Assembly (NCBI GenBank): GCA_000697055.1
Contig: JNDT01001178.1
Span: 1 to 32,768 of the forward strand
Length of the DNA stretch: 32,768 nt
Source of the DNA: Saksenaea vasiformis B4078
Lineage: Eukaryota; Mucoromycota; Mucoromycetes; Mucorales; Saksenaeaceae
Direction of reading: 5' to 3'
Of this stretch, positions 20,472 through 30,262 are shown one piece after another. Positions within the stretch are counted from its first letter, which is position 1. Each line of letters opens with the position of its first letter. The position numbers and the translations under genes were made by a program. The notes under the pieces are model-generated. The model had not been told where the DNA came from. It saw only the letters and a list, made by a program, of their open reading frames with translations, and made no database searches.

Positions 20472-22889
20472 ATGGATCCTTTTCCGATTTATATACATGA
20501 ATTACTGAGTTATTGTAGGTATATCACGAAGGATGCATATGTTTTTGCGCCCGAGACTGGTGCTAACCTGCACATTCATCGTGAGACCGGCGCCTTTAAG
20601 CTTACAGGTAAGCGTCAATAGATATTAGACAGAGCTCCCTGGATAAAATATAATTAAACCAGCTTTATCCTTTTGTAGACGCTGTACCAGCAGTGACTGA
20701 ACAAGAAGGCACCCTAACTATTTATGGTGTGATGGGCTTTATCCAACTTCTTGCAGGTAAAGCAATGAGTGATAAACGAGGACCATTCTTCTTGACAAAT
20801 ACATGTCCAATTTTAGGTGAATACATGATTGTCATCACCGAGCGTGACTGTATCGGCACCATTCGTGGCCATGACATTTGTCGTATCACCGCTTTCCAGA
20901 TACTTCCCCTGCCTCGCCACTTAGCAGGTCTTTCAGAAGAGCAAGTAAGTATTATATTGCAGCTACTGTACCTAAATATCACTACAAGGTTCAAGACGAA
21001 CAGACCTACGTCAACCTACTAGAAAACCACCTCAAAACCAATACCTTCTATTACTCGCATACATACGATCTGACCCATAGTGTACAACGCCAAACTCAAT
21101 TTTCGGCTGAAGTATCGAGTCAGCCGTTATGGAAAAGGGTAAAAGGACACTAAATGATAGCACCATCATTGATAACGTTCATTAGGCTGACGAGCGTTTC
21201 TTCTGGAATCGACATTTGTCTAGTAAACTAATTGATGCCAACGAGAACGTATGATCTTCATTGTATCTGAGCAATGTATAACCAGTTCTTTCTTTAGCTG
21301 AATGATTTTATCTTGCCAGTCTTGCAAGGATGTGAGTATACATTTTTATATATGTGATAGCGGGATATTAAGACAAACAAAACTTAGTTGTGGAACTGCA
21401 GGTGTCCCGTATTAACGGCAAAACATTTGTGCTCGCACTTATCACGCGTCGTAGCCGGCACAGAGCTGGTACCCGTTATTTCTCGCGCGGAATAGACGAT
21501 CAAGGACATGTCTCGAATTTCGTCGAAACGGAACAGCTTGCTTTATATGATGGTCCGAGCGCAGGCCAACCCGTCACTGGCAAAAAGCAAATGTCCTATG
21601 TTCAGACACGTGGTTCCATTCCATTGCATTGGGCGCAGATTATCAACCTTAAGTACACTCCCAGGTTATGGGTAGGCGAGAGCAGAAAGAGTGTAAGTAG
21701 TATTTCATTAGTCTTATGGAGGAAGTGGACTGAGTTGTTTCCTTTGCTGTGTACAGCTCGCAGCTGCCCGAGCCCACTTTGATGAACAGATCAAAATGTA
21801 TGGCCCTCAAATCCTTGTCAATCTGGTCAACAAGAAAGGTTACGAACTCCCAATGAGCCAGGCATACGCACGAATTGTAGAGCAACTGAATGATCCCCGC
21901 CTACAGTATACACACTTTGACTTCCACAATGAATGCAAAAAAATGCGATGGGATCGGATTCAGTTACTGGTAGATCAACTCAAGGAAGAATTGACGAAGC
22001 AAGAGTAAGCAACATAACGATCCATCTCGTTTTGGCTAACAAAGAGGACAGATATTTCTCCTACGATGAGGGCACAGTACTAAAGACGCAGACGTCGGTC
22101 ATACGTACCAATTGTATGGACTGTTTGGACAGAACCAATGTGGTGCAAAGCACGTTCGCACGATGGGTCTTAACGCAACAATTACAAGAACTTGATATTT
22201 TGAGTCAAGATGAATCTGTGGAAGATCACAAAGGATTTATGTTTGTTTTCCGTAACGGTAAGGAAAACAGGGAAGTTGTTGAGGTGAAAATAGAACTGGT
22301 AGTTTCTTTTTAGTGTGGGCAGATAATGCAGATGCTGTCAGCTGTCCTTATTCTGGTACTGGCGCTCTGAAGACGGACTTTACCAGGTAACTTGAAATGT
22401 GTAATGAGAGAAGTATTTCTTATAAGCGTATTCAGAACAGGAAAGAGAACCAAAGCAGGTGCCTTGCAAGATCTGAACAATTCCATCACGCGGTACGCAA
22501 AGAACAACTTCTTTGATGGTCAAAGACAGGATGCCTTTGACTTGATCCTTGGCCGATATCAAGTGCAACCACAGGCGGCGGAGGCACGCAAGTACCGCAG
22601 CCCTTTTGCCACCGACAAGCCGTTGCGAGTCCGTGTTGTACCATATATTCTGGTGTTTGCTTTGTTTATGCTGCTGTTGAACCTGTTCCGCCCAGATTAC
22701 TCTGGTTTCCAATCTACTACCTCATACATATTGTTGCTAACCTTCTGGATCTCTGTCCTTGTCTCTGGTATCCGATTTGCTCTCCGTCAAGGTGATCAAT
22801 TTGTTCAATGGCCTCATCTGGTGCCTCTGCTTCTTGCAGATGACACGGATGACCTCGACTCCAAGGGATCTGCCGAGGATAGCTTCTAA
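20472..22889 (+). CDS. SAC1: SAC1 phosphoinositide phosphatase
   Basis: Eleven exons, plus strand: 20472-20607, 20679-20756, 20817-20944, 20989-21138, 21186-21248, 21298-21331, 21388-21692, 21757-22004, 22052-22257, 22314-22386 and 22436-22889. The product is about 624 aa, very close to yeast Sac1 (623). The Sac domain is continuous: [56 protein letters not shown]. The catalytic CX5R motif is in [16 protein letters not shown] (Cys402, Arg408). [20 protein letters not shown] follows. Two C-terminal membrane helices (about 541-558 and 570-588) fit anchoring in the ER/Golgi, where the enzyme removes the phosphate of PI4P. The tail is acidic and has no KKxx signal. The first exon is the weakest part: the Met at 20472 is simply the in-frame one just upstream of conserved sequence, and an extra 5' exon is possible. 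Confidence 0.95.
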
Positions 22890-22958
22890 TCGCACCAGCC
22901 ACGCAGGATTCGAGGTTGATTCCTCTTACTGTTTATTGAACAACCTTTTAAACTACTC

Positions 22959-23140
22959 TAAATAAACTATGCGTCCACGAAGAACCGAGCTGGCGTTAAG
23001 GAAATAATTGAATATGCGGTCATTAGTTCACGAATTAGCGATAAAATAATACTGTACTTAACATCAACCTGGTTCCCGGATGGACGCATAATTTATTGGA
23101 GCAGCATAAAAAATTGTCCACGGTTAGTAAATGGAATATG
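22959..23140 (+). repeat. Dispersed repeat, copy A
   Basis: Shares spaced blocks in the same order with 26658-26827: TAAATAAACT, a GAAGA block, TAAGGAAA, ATTGAATATGCG, ATTTATT-GAGCAGCATA and TTAGTAAAT-GAAT. Copy A also carries a perfect 10-bp inverted repeat, TATGCGTCCA at 22968-22977 and TGGACGCATA at 23081-23090. An AATAAA at its left end may serve SAC1 as polyadenylation signal. Possibly an old non-autonomous element. Confidence 0.55.
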
Positions 23141-23351
23141 CTTTGATGTCCTTTTACTTACCCCGAAGGTAATCAGGCCTACAGGCCTGGGCCAAGCCCG
23201 CACCTTGACAGGGGGGCCAGTGTGGCGTGGTTCTGGCGACGACGGCCAGCGATAAGGAACTACGCCGTGCAAAGGACTTGAAGCGATGCAAACGTCCGGG
23301 GAGGTTCTGTTGTGGAAGTTGGATAAGGTAACATATGATAATACTTGCTTA

Positions 23352-23387
23352 CCTGGCTGTGAACAGGGAAGCTACACCACAGCCAGG
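23352..23387. other. Perfect 10-bp hairpin
   Basis: CCTGGCTGTG (23352-23361) and CACAGCCAGG (23378-23387) are perfect complements with a 16-nt loop. They lie in a GC-richer island in otherwise AT-rich intergenic DNA. Function unknown. Confidence 0.5.
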
Positions 23388-23573
23388 ACGGTTCGGGACA
23401 GAGGTCATGCAGGCTAAACGATAAACAAAAAGACATGAATAATTCCGTATGTATATAAACTGACATCCTTACTGGGGATGTTAAAGATGAACAGAGCCAA
23501 AGAAAAAAAAAAAAAGGAAATTCATGTGTCCCTTTAGGTATGGATTATTTTGGGTGGAACCTGTGCTAATCTT

Positions 23574-23740
23574 GAAACATGTTTACTGCTTTCTGCGGGG
23601 ATACCGAGAATCGATCACCGAAGCACCTCAATGCAAAAACCACTTCTTGTTTCAATGAGATATTTTCTTATCGTGAGACATTTTTACTGCTTTCCAACGG
23701 GATATCGAAGAACCATCACTGAAGCATTTTAATGCAAAAA
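23574..23740. repeat. Imperfect direct repeat, units offset by 100 bp
   Basis: Units 23574-23640 and 23674-23740, both 67 bases, share TTTACTGCTTTC, GGGATA-CGA, CATCAC/TCACCGAAGCA-like blocks and AATGCAAAAA. They look like a diverged tandem duplication of a 100-bp segment. Confidence 0.6.
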
Positions 23741-24123
23741 TGGGTTATCTAGATACGAACTATTCCTTGGATTGATGCAAAACAAACCACTGCTCAGCGC
23801 CAAGACGTATCACCTTCCAGTGCAAGATACACCTCGGCTTGAGCGCAAAAGGACATATAGCTGACGCAAACATTTATCCCAAATCCAGTATGTAGGAGTT
23901 ATCTCAATAAAGATGAACATACTTAATCTACGCTTATTACCCACAACAGACTTCTATGAAGTGAGGGTATGTATTTAGGTCTCAGGCAGCTTATACTAGC
24001 CTTCTTAGGCACATTCATGTAGCAAGCATTGGGACACACTGCTATTACTTCATAACGTTCAAAACTTTTAATGTACGTAAAGATGACAAGATGGTTTATG
24101 CTAGAGTTCGTGAAACAAGGTTC

Positions 24124-26446
24124 TTATCCAATAATTTCTTCGGTTTCTTCGATAACTTCTTCAACCCATTCTTCAATCACCTCAGATTTGCCATCATCAA
24201 CCAATTGCAGCTCCTTGCCCAGAGCTTTGCGTTCTTCTGCAAGTTTCTTTTCGACCGTCTTTCTCCATGCGTACCATTCTTCAATTGCCTTTCTGCGTGC
24301 TGCGATAAACTTGGCAGCAGTGGCGTCGCCAGCTGCAAGATCTTCTTCTTCAAACACCTTGCTGTATTGTCTCAAGTTCTTCTTGATCTTCTTCTTCTGT
24401 TCAGCGGTCAACAGTGACTTGGGACGAGGACGCCACAACAATTGCTTGAACTTATCGATGTTCTGCTTGAACAACTGCTGGCCTCGGAAGTCCCACAAGC
24501 AGAAGCCGTGTTCGGCAGATTGGCGCCACATGCTGGAACCACTGACAACGTAACGACCAGTAGGATCCCATTCAATATCGGTCACACCATAATGTTCCTG
24601 AGTTGACAGCAACTGGACGTATGTTCCAGTTTCGGACTTCTTTTCATTCTTTTCAATTGCAAGTGGTTCGAAATCAAGATCGTAGAACTCCAAATCGTAC
24701 ACGCTGGAGCTACGCAGGGTGGCCAACACAACATGGCGACCCTTGGGTGACCAGAAGATATAATTCGCTGTCTTCTTGTCAATTGTCTTCATTGGCTTGA
24801 ATCCAGCAATAGCCTTGCTTCTATCGAGATAGTAGAAAGTAATGATCGTCTTGACGGTCACAGCTCCCTGTCCCTGACCAGGCGTAGTGCCGAAAGCAGG
24901 GTCGTTGGTGGTGATAGTGGCGAATCGCTCACCGTTGGGTTCCCATGCGAAAGCAAGGACAGGATCCTTAATCTCCAAAGTCTCGACAGGAGTACCTCGT
25001 TCGGTAACTCGGAAAATCTCGATATTAGTGAAAGTCGACTTCTTGGTCTTCGTGTGGCGATCGACCTTGACGGCAAGGAAATGGCCCTTTGATTGCCAGT
25101 TCAATTTACACTATAGTCAAGGAATATAAGAATGCCATCCTATCCACTGCAAAACAAAGAGCACACTTACTTCTTTGACATTGAACAAGTTCTTGGTACG
25201 GACAACTTCCTTGGAAGGCACAGTCATCATGGTAACTCTAGCAGGTTGGTTACCCACTTCAGGGGTCCAGTACGCCAACACGTCTTCCTTTTGTAAAACT
25301 TTGGCATCGCTCTTATCCGTCTTTGCTGGTGACCATTCAAAATCTTTGATACCGGGGATCTTAATACTCTTCTTGTCGACAAGACCCATAGAAGGAGCTT
25401 CGTAAACCGACAATTGCTGGCCAGGGACAACACGAGCGAAATACTTTTCGGATGCAGACCACTTGAACATGGGCCAGCGGACGGTCTTTTGTGCATCACT
25501 GTCCTGAACGACAGGGAACGAACGCAGCAACGCACCAGTATGAACATCCCAAATGATAATCTGGTTACCTTCATCGTACTCTGAGAATGGGTTGGGCGAT
25601 CCTTCTGGCACCTTAGACAAATCGATAGGCTCATTTGACCATGTCACCAGGTAACGTTCATTGGGAGAAAAGTCGATAAGCTTAACGCCAGGGTGAACAA
25701 ATCGAACAATCTTTGACCATGATGGGCCACCCCAGAGAGCGATACCTTGTGTGTGGAAGGTAGCAAGGTAGCTTCCCAATGGAGACCATTGCACGTAAGT
25801 CTCGGTCCAGTTCTATATATCCAGGTTCAGCTGCATATACTTCGATGATATCCTCTCTCTTTTTATTTTCGCTCACCTGTCGAGTATACACATGTTCAGG
25901 CGATTCAGTCTTTCGATTCCAGAAGATGCTGACGTCCTCTGCACGGTACATGACGAATTGATCGCGAGCTTGTGAATCGGTAAGCCAGCTCTTGATGTGC
26001 TCTTTGGGAACGAATTCCTGCTCAGGTGGTGGAACATACTCATCATCCAAGTTGGAATACTTTTCGACATCGGCAAATTTGTTGACAGACAGCTGGTTGG
26101 CTTTGCTCATTTTGAAACCATCCATGTTTTTGACAGCGGCATGTGCAGCCTCGGGCGTCACAAAGTCGATAAACAAGTAACCTTTGCTCTCACGCTTGCC
26201 CTCGGCATTGGGAGACATGGGCATCCAGATACCACCCTCCTTGATTTCACCAGCGCTCTTGGTGAAGTATTTGGTCAACACCGCCAACAGCTTTGCCTCC
26301 TTGGCTTCATCGACAACGGGAGCACCATCGACAACGACAATAGTGTCAAGCTCGTCATCGACAGCCACTTTATGTTTTTCGTAAATATCGCTGAAGTCGA
26401 TATCCTCCTCGCGCTCGGGCAGGTTTTTAAAGTCGATGCTGGGCAT
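24124..26446 (-). CDS. PRT1: Translation initiation factor eIF3 subunit b (PRT1 homologue)
   Basis: Three exons, minus strand: 26446-25877, 25812-25171 and 25110-24124, about 732 aa; introns are GT-AG in phase 0. The N terminus starts MPSIDFKNLPEREEDIDFSD. An RRM follows at about residues 35-125 (DTIVVVDGAPVV, GYLFIDFVTPEAAHAAVKNM). A large beta-propeller of WD-like blades runs from about 190 to 600 (YVQWSPLGSYLATFHTQGIA, LIDFSPNERYLVTWS, YIFWSPKGRHVVLAT, DIEWDPTGRYVVSG). A charged helical C terminus with EEWVEEVIEETEE closes it. eIF3b is the scaffold subunit of eIF3 on the 40S ribosome in the cytoplasm. Length and domain order match the family. The frame is open upstream of the chosen Met, but the family start and the acidic N terminus favour 26446. 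Confidence 0.96.
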
Positions 26447-26867
26447 GGTGTATTCGGCGAACAAAGTTTCCCAAAAAAAAACAATTAAAGGAGAGTAAGG
26501 TGCCGTGGCTTGGCATGTTAAGACCCAGACGGTGAAGCCAATGAAATCGCTTGCGGTTTCCCGACCTGGATCGACCCTACCACTGAACATGGCCTACTGA
26601 AAGATTCTCTATACAGACAAATATATATATCTCTGTTTAGTTATTTTTAATATATCTTAAATAAACTCAAAGTTCCATGAAGAGCCAATTATGCTAAGGA
26701 AAGGATTGAATATGCGTTATTCACGTATTCACTCTTCAAACGATTTTTATGAACTTGATCCCTTCCAATGTACATGAAATTTATTCGAGCAGCATAGGAG
26801 ATGATTTATCATTAGTAAATTGAATAATACTATCCCATCATCTTATTCCGTGGAATGCTTCAGCTTC
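26447..26867. other. Divergent intergenic region with repeat copy B
   Basis: Lies between the eIF3b start (minus) and the small gene at 26868 (plus). The part next to eIF3b should be its promoter. The rest is mainly the dispersed repeat copy B (26658-26827), which ends about 40 bp before the small gene. Confidence 0.45.
26658..26827 (+). repeat. Dispersed repeat, copy B
   Basis: Same order of blocks as copy A at 22959-23140: TAAATAAACT, GAAGAGCCAA, TAAGGAAAGG, ATTGAATATGCG, ATTTATTCGAGCAGCATA, TTAGTAAATTGAAT. The blocks between are diverged, and the 10-bp terminal inverted repeat of copy A is not preserved. Confidence 0.55.
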
Positions 26868-27175
26868 ATGGCGGACAAACGACCTCTCACGAACGACCCA
26901 TGGGCGTTGCGGAAGGGGTTGGATTGGGTTAGGGAAGGTAATGCTTTACATAGTGCTCCAATGGTACAGTGCCCTGCAGATCTTGATGCAGAAAATACTG
27001 GAGAGTAAGCGAACTGGTTGGTACGAAAAGTGCTCTTTTTAACATTAGGAGGTCACCACATCCTTATATTCATCGACTAACGATTGAGGTGCCGTGTTTG
27101 GTATTCGCTGATAGGCGTTTTTTTAATGGAGTTTATCTTACGCAACAGATCACCGCTATTGCAGATCGATTGTAA
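26868..27175 (+). CDS. Small two-exon hypothetical protein
   Basis: Exons 26868-27004 and 27049-27175, plus strand, joined by a good GTAAGC...TTAG intron, give about 87 aa. The first exon reads MADKRPLTNDPWALRKGLDW; the second contains YIHRLTIEVPCLVFADRRFF and ends QQITAIADRL. Splicing removes an in-frame stop and keeps a sensible composition on both sides, which is the main evidence that it is a gene. An earlier in-frame codon for Met exists at 26820 only with a non-ATG start. I do not recognise the family. It has no signal peptide or membrane segment. It could be the end of a larger gene, but the repeat just upstream makes that less likely. Confidence 0.5.
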
Positions 27176-27664
27176 GATAGATTGATATGTAAAATATTCG
27201 TGGTGTTCTAGACTTGAATCGTCATTTTGAAATTCTACTACTCATAACGCCCGTGTCTTTCAAAATATCGCACAATCGTGAAAATTTCCGGTGAATAACA
27301 ATGCATTTAGAATCATTTCGACGTTGTATATCCTTCTTTGTATTTGACAAGGAGAGATATATAACGCACAACAGTCTCGAACAAGGTTATGAAGACTATA
27401 AAATAGAAAGGCATACAATCTTCTCGTACATAGCAGATAAGATCCTCGGTGTAGATGCACGTAAGGAGGATCAGTAACTAAACGTTTACCTTTCGCTCGC
27501 TTTTGACCACTGCTAACATGAATGCAACCTAAGATCAGAAACAAATCGGAGAACATTGCTGTTCCAGTACGAAGCCAACACCTTTCTGCGAAACCAGCCT
27601 AGGCTTTATTTGCTCAACCTTTATCCAAACGTATCTAATTCAACATCAATTCAACGAGAATGTT

Positions 27665-28144
27665 ATGCTATTGATCAATATTACTGTCAACGAAGGCAAT
27701 TGCGGATTGGAAATCATCTCTAAACAATGGCCTGTAAAATAAGAAACTGCGAAATGTTTGACGTTCCTGGTGGCAAAACTATTGAAACAACAAATTCCCA
27801 AGATGTGTGTCGTATCCGACACAGTTACAGCACTACACTGTGATTTAGAACAATACGTCAAAATCCGACAAAAGGTACTGAGTGTGGTTACTTTATTAGA
27901 ACACGATTCTAGACATGTCTTATCCCATCTATCCGTTGCTGAAATACCAGCGGACACAGAATACACAATTAACCAGGATAAACATAATGATCCCGACCTA
28001 GCAAAGGATCATCTAAAGATATCCATAAACCTCTTCATCCGGCTATTACCCGCAAGCAGCGTGAATTATTTAAACAATAGAACAATCATTTTAATAAAGC
28101 AATCCTTTTTTGAGTCTCGCTTACTTCACGTCGTGCTTACTTGA
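27665..28144 (+). CDS. Doubtful hypothetical gene
   Basis: A frame of about 113 codons from ATG at 27803 to the stop at 28144 has an even composition with helical stretches (VTALHCDLEQYVKIRQKVLS). A short upstream piece from ATG at 27665 (MLLINITVNEGNCGLEIISK) could join by a GTAAAA...CAAG intron in phase 0. No family, signal or membrane segment was recognised, and the C-terminal 25 residues look random. It may be chance or a fragment. Confidence 0.25.
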
Positions 28145-28435
28145 AATTGGATACAACAATGTGATAGAGTAATCGAATCAATACGAATTCCGAAATTACA
28201 TTTATGAAGTGATGCTGACAAAGTTTTCTTAAGCTACAACAGTTTTTGTAGTATGAGAGTAGAGATATATGACTGCGAACGTAGTCAGATCGAACAGCTT
28301 GAGTCGCTGAAATCGAAATGTCGAGTTTTTCTCACCAAAAATCAATTGTTTTCATTTATCCTTGTACCAAAGGTGCATATCACAGAGTACTTTTAGGATA
28401 TGGTTATAAAAAATAAAAATAAAAAAATTGCGCAA

Positions 28436-28455
28436 AATAAAAAAAAATCCAAAAT
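28436..28455 (-). terminator. T-run downstream of tRNA half
   Basis: On the minus strand the tRNA-like half is followed within a few bases by TTTT and then a longer T-run, as expected of a pol III terminator. Confidence 0.4.
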
Positions 28456-28458
28456 GTA

Positions 28459-28480
28459 TTCCCCATCGGGGAGTCGAACC
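28459..28480 (-). pseudogene. 3' half of a tRNA gene at the retrotransposon border
   Basis: On the minus strand the sequence GGTTCGACTCC is a perfect match to the pol III B box (GGTTCGANTCC), i.e. the T loop of a tRNA. It is followed by CCCCG, which would be the 3' side of the T stem, then ATGGGGA plus A, which would be the 3' acceptor strand and discriminator. A T-run follows. The 5' part of the tRNA (T-stem 5' side, anticodon arm, D arm, acceptor 5' strand TCCCCAT) is absent: the retrotransposon 3' end stands in its place. A T arm of this kind is found in some fungal tRNA-Glu genes, but the isotype cannot be fixed without the anticodon. Confidence 0.55.
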
Positions 28481-28735
28481 TTATAAAACGTTTATTTGTG
28501 TGGTGATCAATACAGCAAAGAGGTGTAGAAAAATCAAAACCAAATATGGATGATGGAAAAGACAACAAGTCTTACAAAAAGTATGGCTTAAGATCAGTTG
28601 CTCTAGCATCGGGTTGAGGAGTGAGCAAGAAAGAGAGGAAAAGGAAAAGAAAAAATAGAGATAGAGATGTAAGATGGAAATAAGTATCAGAGACGGGGGA
28701 GATGTGAAAATTTGTGAAGAAAATCAGTAGAAAAA

Positions 28736-30262
28736 TTATGTCGAGCCGAGAGGGATCGTGTTGGTACCAGTGAGGAAGGTACTAGGTGAAGCAGCAAACG
28801 AAAACGAGCGATCGTGTTGTCGGGGAGCGAGACGACGTGGTGTAATTGGTGTAGTATTCGAACCGGTCGCCTGTGGTGAAGATTGACGTGCGTGGACGGA
28901 ACGTTGTTGAGGCGCAGTAACGGCCTGGGAAGAGCGAGAATTATTGTAGCTCCAGTTACAGCGTTGCACCCACAAGCGGTGTCCAAATCGTAATATATCA
29001 TTGATGATCCAGCGATGCATGTTACGAGTGTAAGAGGGTCGACTACCAAGACGAGACAGATTCCGAAGATTATGGTCGTCCGTACCGCCAACATCTCCAA
29101 ATGCTAATCCATCAAGGTGAACGGTAAAGCCGAGAGCTTCGTACTGTTGTTTTATGGCAGTGTACTTATCGACTTTGCGAGCCCTTGCGCGTTGTAAGCA
29201 TGTTGCGTCGGCGGAGGAGTTGGACGACGATTGAGCTGTTATAACGACGTCTAGAATGAGAGCCGTTTTCTTATTTTCATCAACCACTATCAGATCCGGC
29301 CGAAGTTGCGTGTTTTGTAGAAGCGGTGGACACTGGTTGACCGTGACAGTAGCATCAGGGTTGTTGTAGCGGGCAGAGGCGGCAATACGCTCGAGTATTT
29401 TGTTGTGACGCGCGGTTTGTAGCTTTTTGGAATCCGGATCACCACAGAAACAGAGGACATGATGAATATCTTCACGTTGACTACAGCGGGAGCAGTGCGC
29501 GTTTGTTTGGAGACCCCAGAGCGCTTTGTTGGCATTAGTGGGTAACATATCCAAACGGCTTTTGACAGCAAAACTATACGCGGAGGCATACAAGTCATCC
29601 GTCTTAATCCAGGCATTGGCAGCGGGATGTTGCAGCGTAACACAGGCTTGGCCCTGCACTGTCTGCCGTTTCCAGCGTTCCATGAGATGATCCTGGCAGA
29701 GACGTTTTAGTCGGCCAATTTTTGTCACACGGCGCGGTTGTCGTCCATCATCGCTCCTACGCGACTGCTCGGCAGGAGAAGATTCCTGCGGTGCCTTAAT
29801 ACCAAACTTCCCGGCATCGTCAAGGATGACGGAACAGCCAATATGTTTCACTGATGACACCACCTGAGCGGATGGGTCGGCTGTGTCGCGATACATGCGG
29901 CGTTTCAAGTGTTCGTAACCACCGGATAAGTATGTGAGAATGTGTCGGTCCGTGTACTGGTTCACTGGAAAATCAGTCGCATCGCGGTTGTCTGGTTGCC
30001 GGTAGCGTTGTTCAAGCAGGGTCCTGATCTCGCTGCGGATCAAGTGTCGCGTAGCTGGGTCTTTGGAGTTGAGTAACCCAATAATGTGGACAAGCTGCGT
30101 ACTGGCTGCCCAATCCTTAGGGTCGTAAAAGCCGAGTCCACCTTTGTCAACTGGCATATGAAAGATCGCGAGACTCGCACTAGGCGGAAGTTTGACATAG
30201 CGGCGGATAGCATTACGCACAACTTGGCCCAGCTTTTGCGCTTGACTCCAACTGAGGCAGGA
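28736..30262 (-). pseudogene. LINE ORF, C-terminal knuckle and endonuclease part
   Basis: After the frame change the reading resumes with AQKLGQVVRNAIRRYVKLPP, the segment that follows the RT thumb in related LINEs. Near 29,460-29,500 lies CSRCSQREDIHHVLCFC, a CX2CX7HX4C knuckle as in R2. The restriction-like endonuclease core follows: RPDLIVVDENKKTALILDVV supplies the PD and D residues, and KVDKY a downstream Lys. The last 120 residues are Ser/Arg/Thr-rich. This domain nicks the target DNA in R2-like elements and would define insertion specificity. The distance between the RT end and AQKLGQ is shorter than usual, suggesting a small deletion. Confidence 0.82.

Larger units (their letters stand above)
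22890..24123. other. Gene-free interval between convergent SAC1 and eIF3b
   Basis: SAC1 and eIF3b point towards each other, so no promoter is needed here, yet the gap is 1.2 kb. It holds a dispersed repeat copy (22959-23140), a GC-richer block at about 23160-23400 with a perfect 10-bp inverted repeat, and an imperfect direct repeat at 23574-23740. No gene is seen. Confidence 0.5.
27176..28480. other. AT-rich stretch, little content
   Basis: Mostly AT-rich DNA with no recognisable gene family. A possible gene at 27665-28144 is listed separately. The last 45 bases hold the tRNA-like half and T-run next to the retrotransposon. Confidence 0.45.

Noticed and set aside
24071..24553. Long plus-strand frames opposite eIF3b
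   Set aside because: Ser/Phe-rich shadows of the well-supported eIF3b coding strand; no homology signal.
27260..27556. 98-codon minus-strand frame
   Set aside because: No ATG-supported conserved sequence, no splice partners, composition like random AT-rich DNA.
28459..28480. A complete, functional tRNA gene
   Set aside because: Only the T-loop/acceptor 3' half is present; no anticodon or D arm can be found on either side within the window.
28687..29643. Extra minus-strand frames inside the LINE (137 and 117 codons)
   Set aside because: Out of frame with the endonuclease part, which has clear motifs; no domain in the alternatives.
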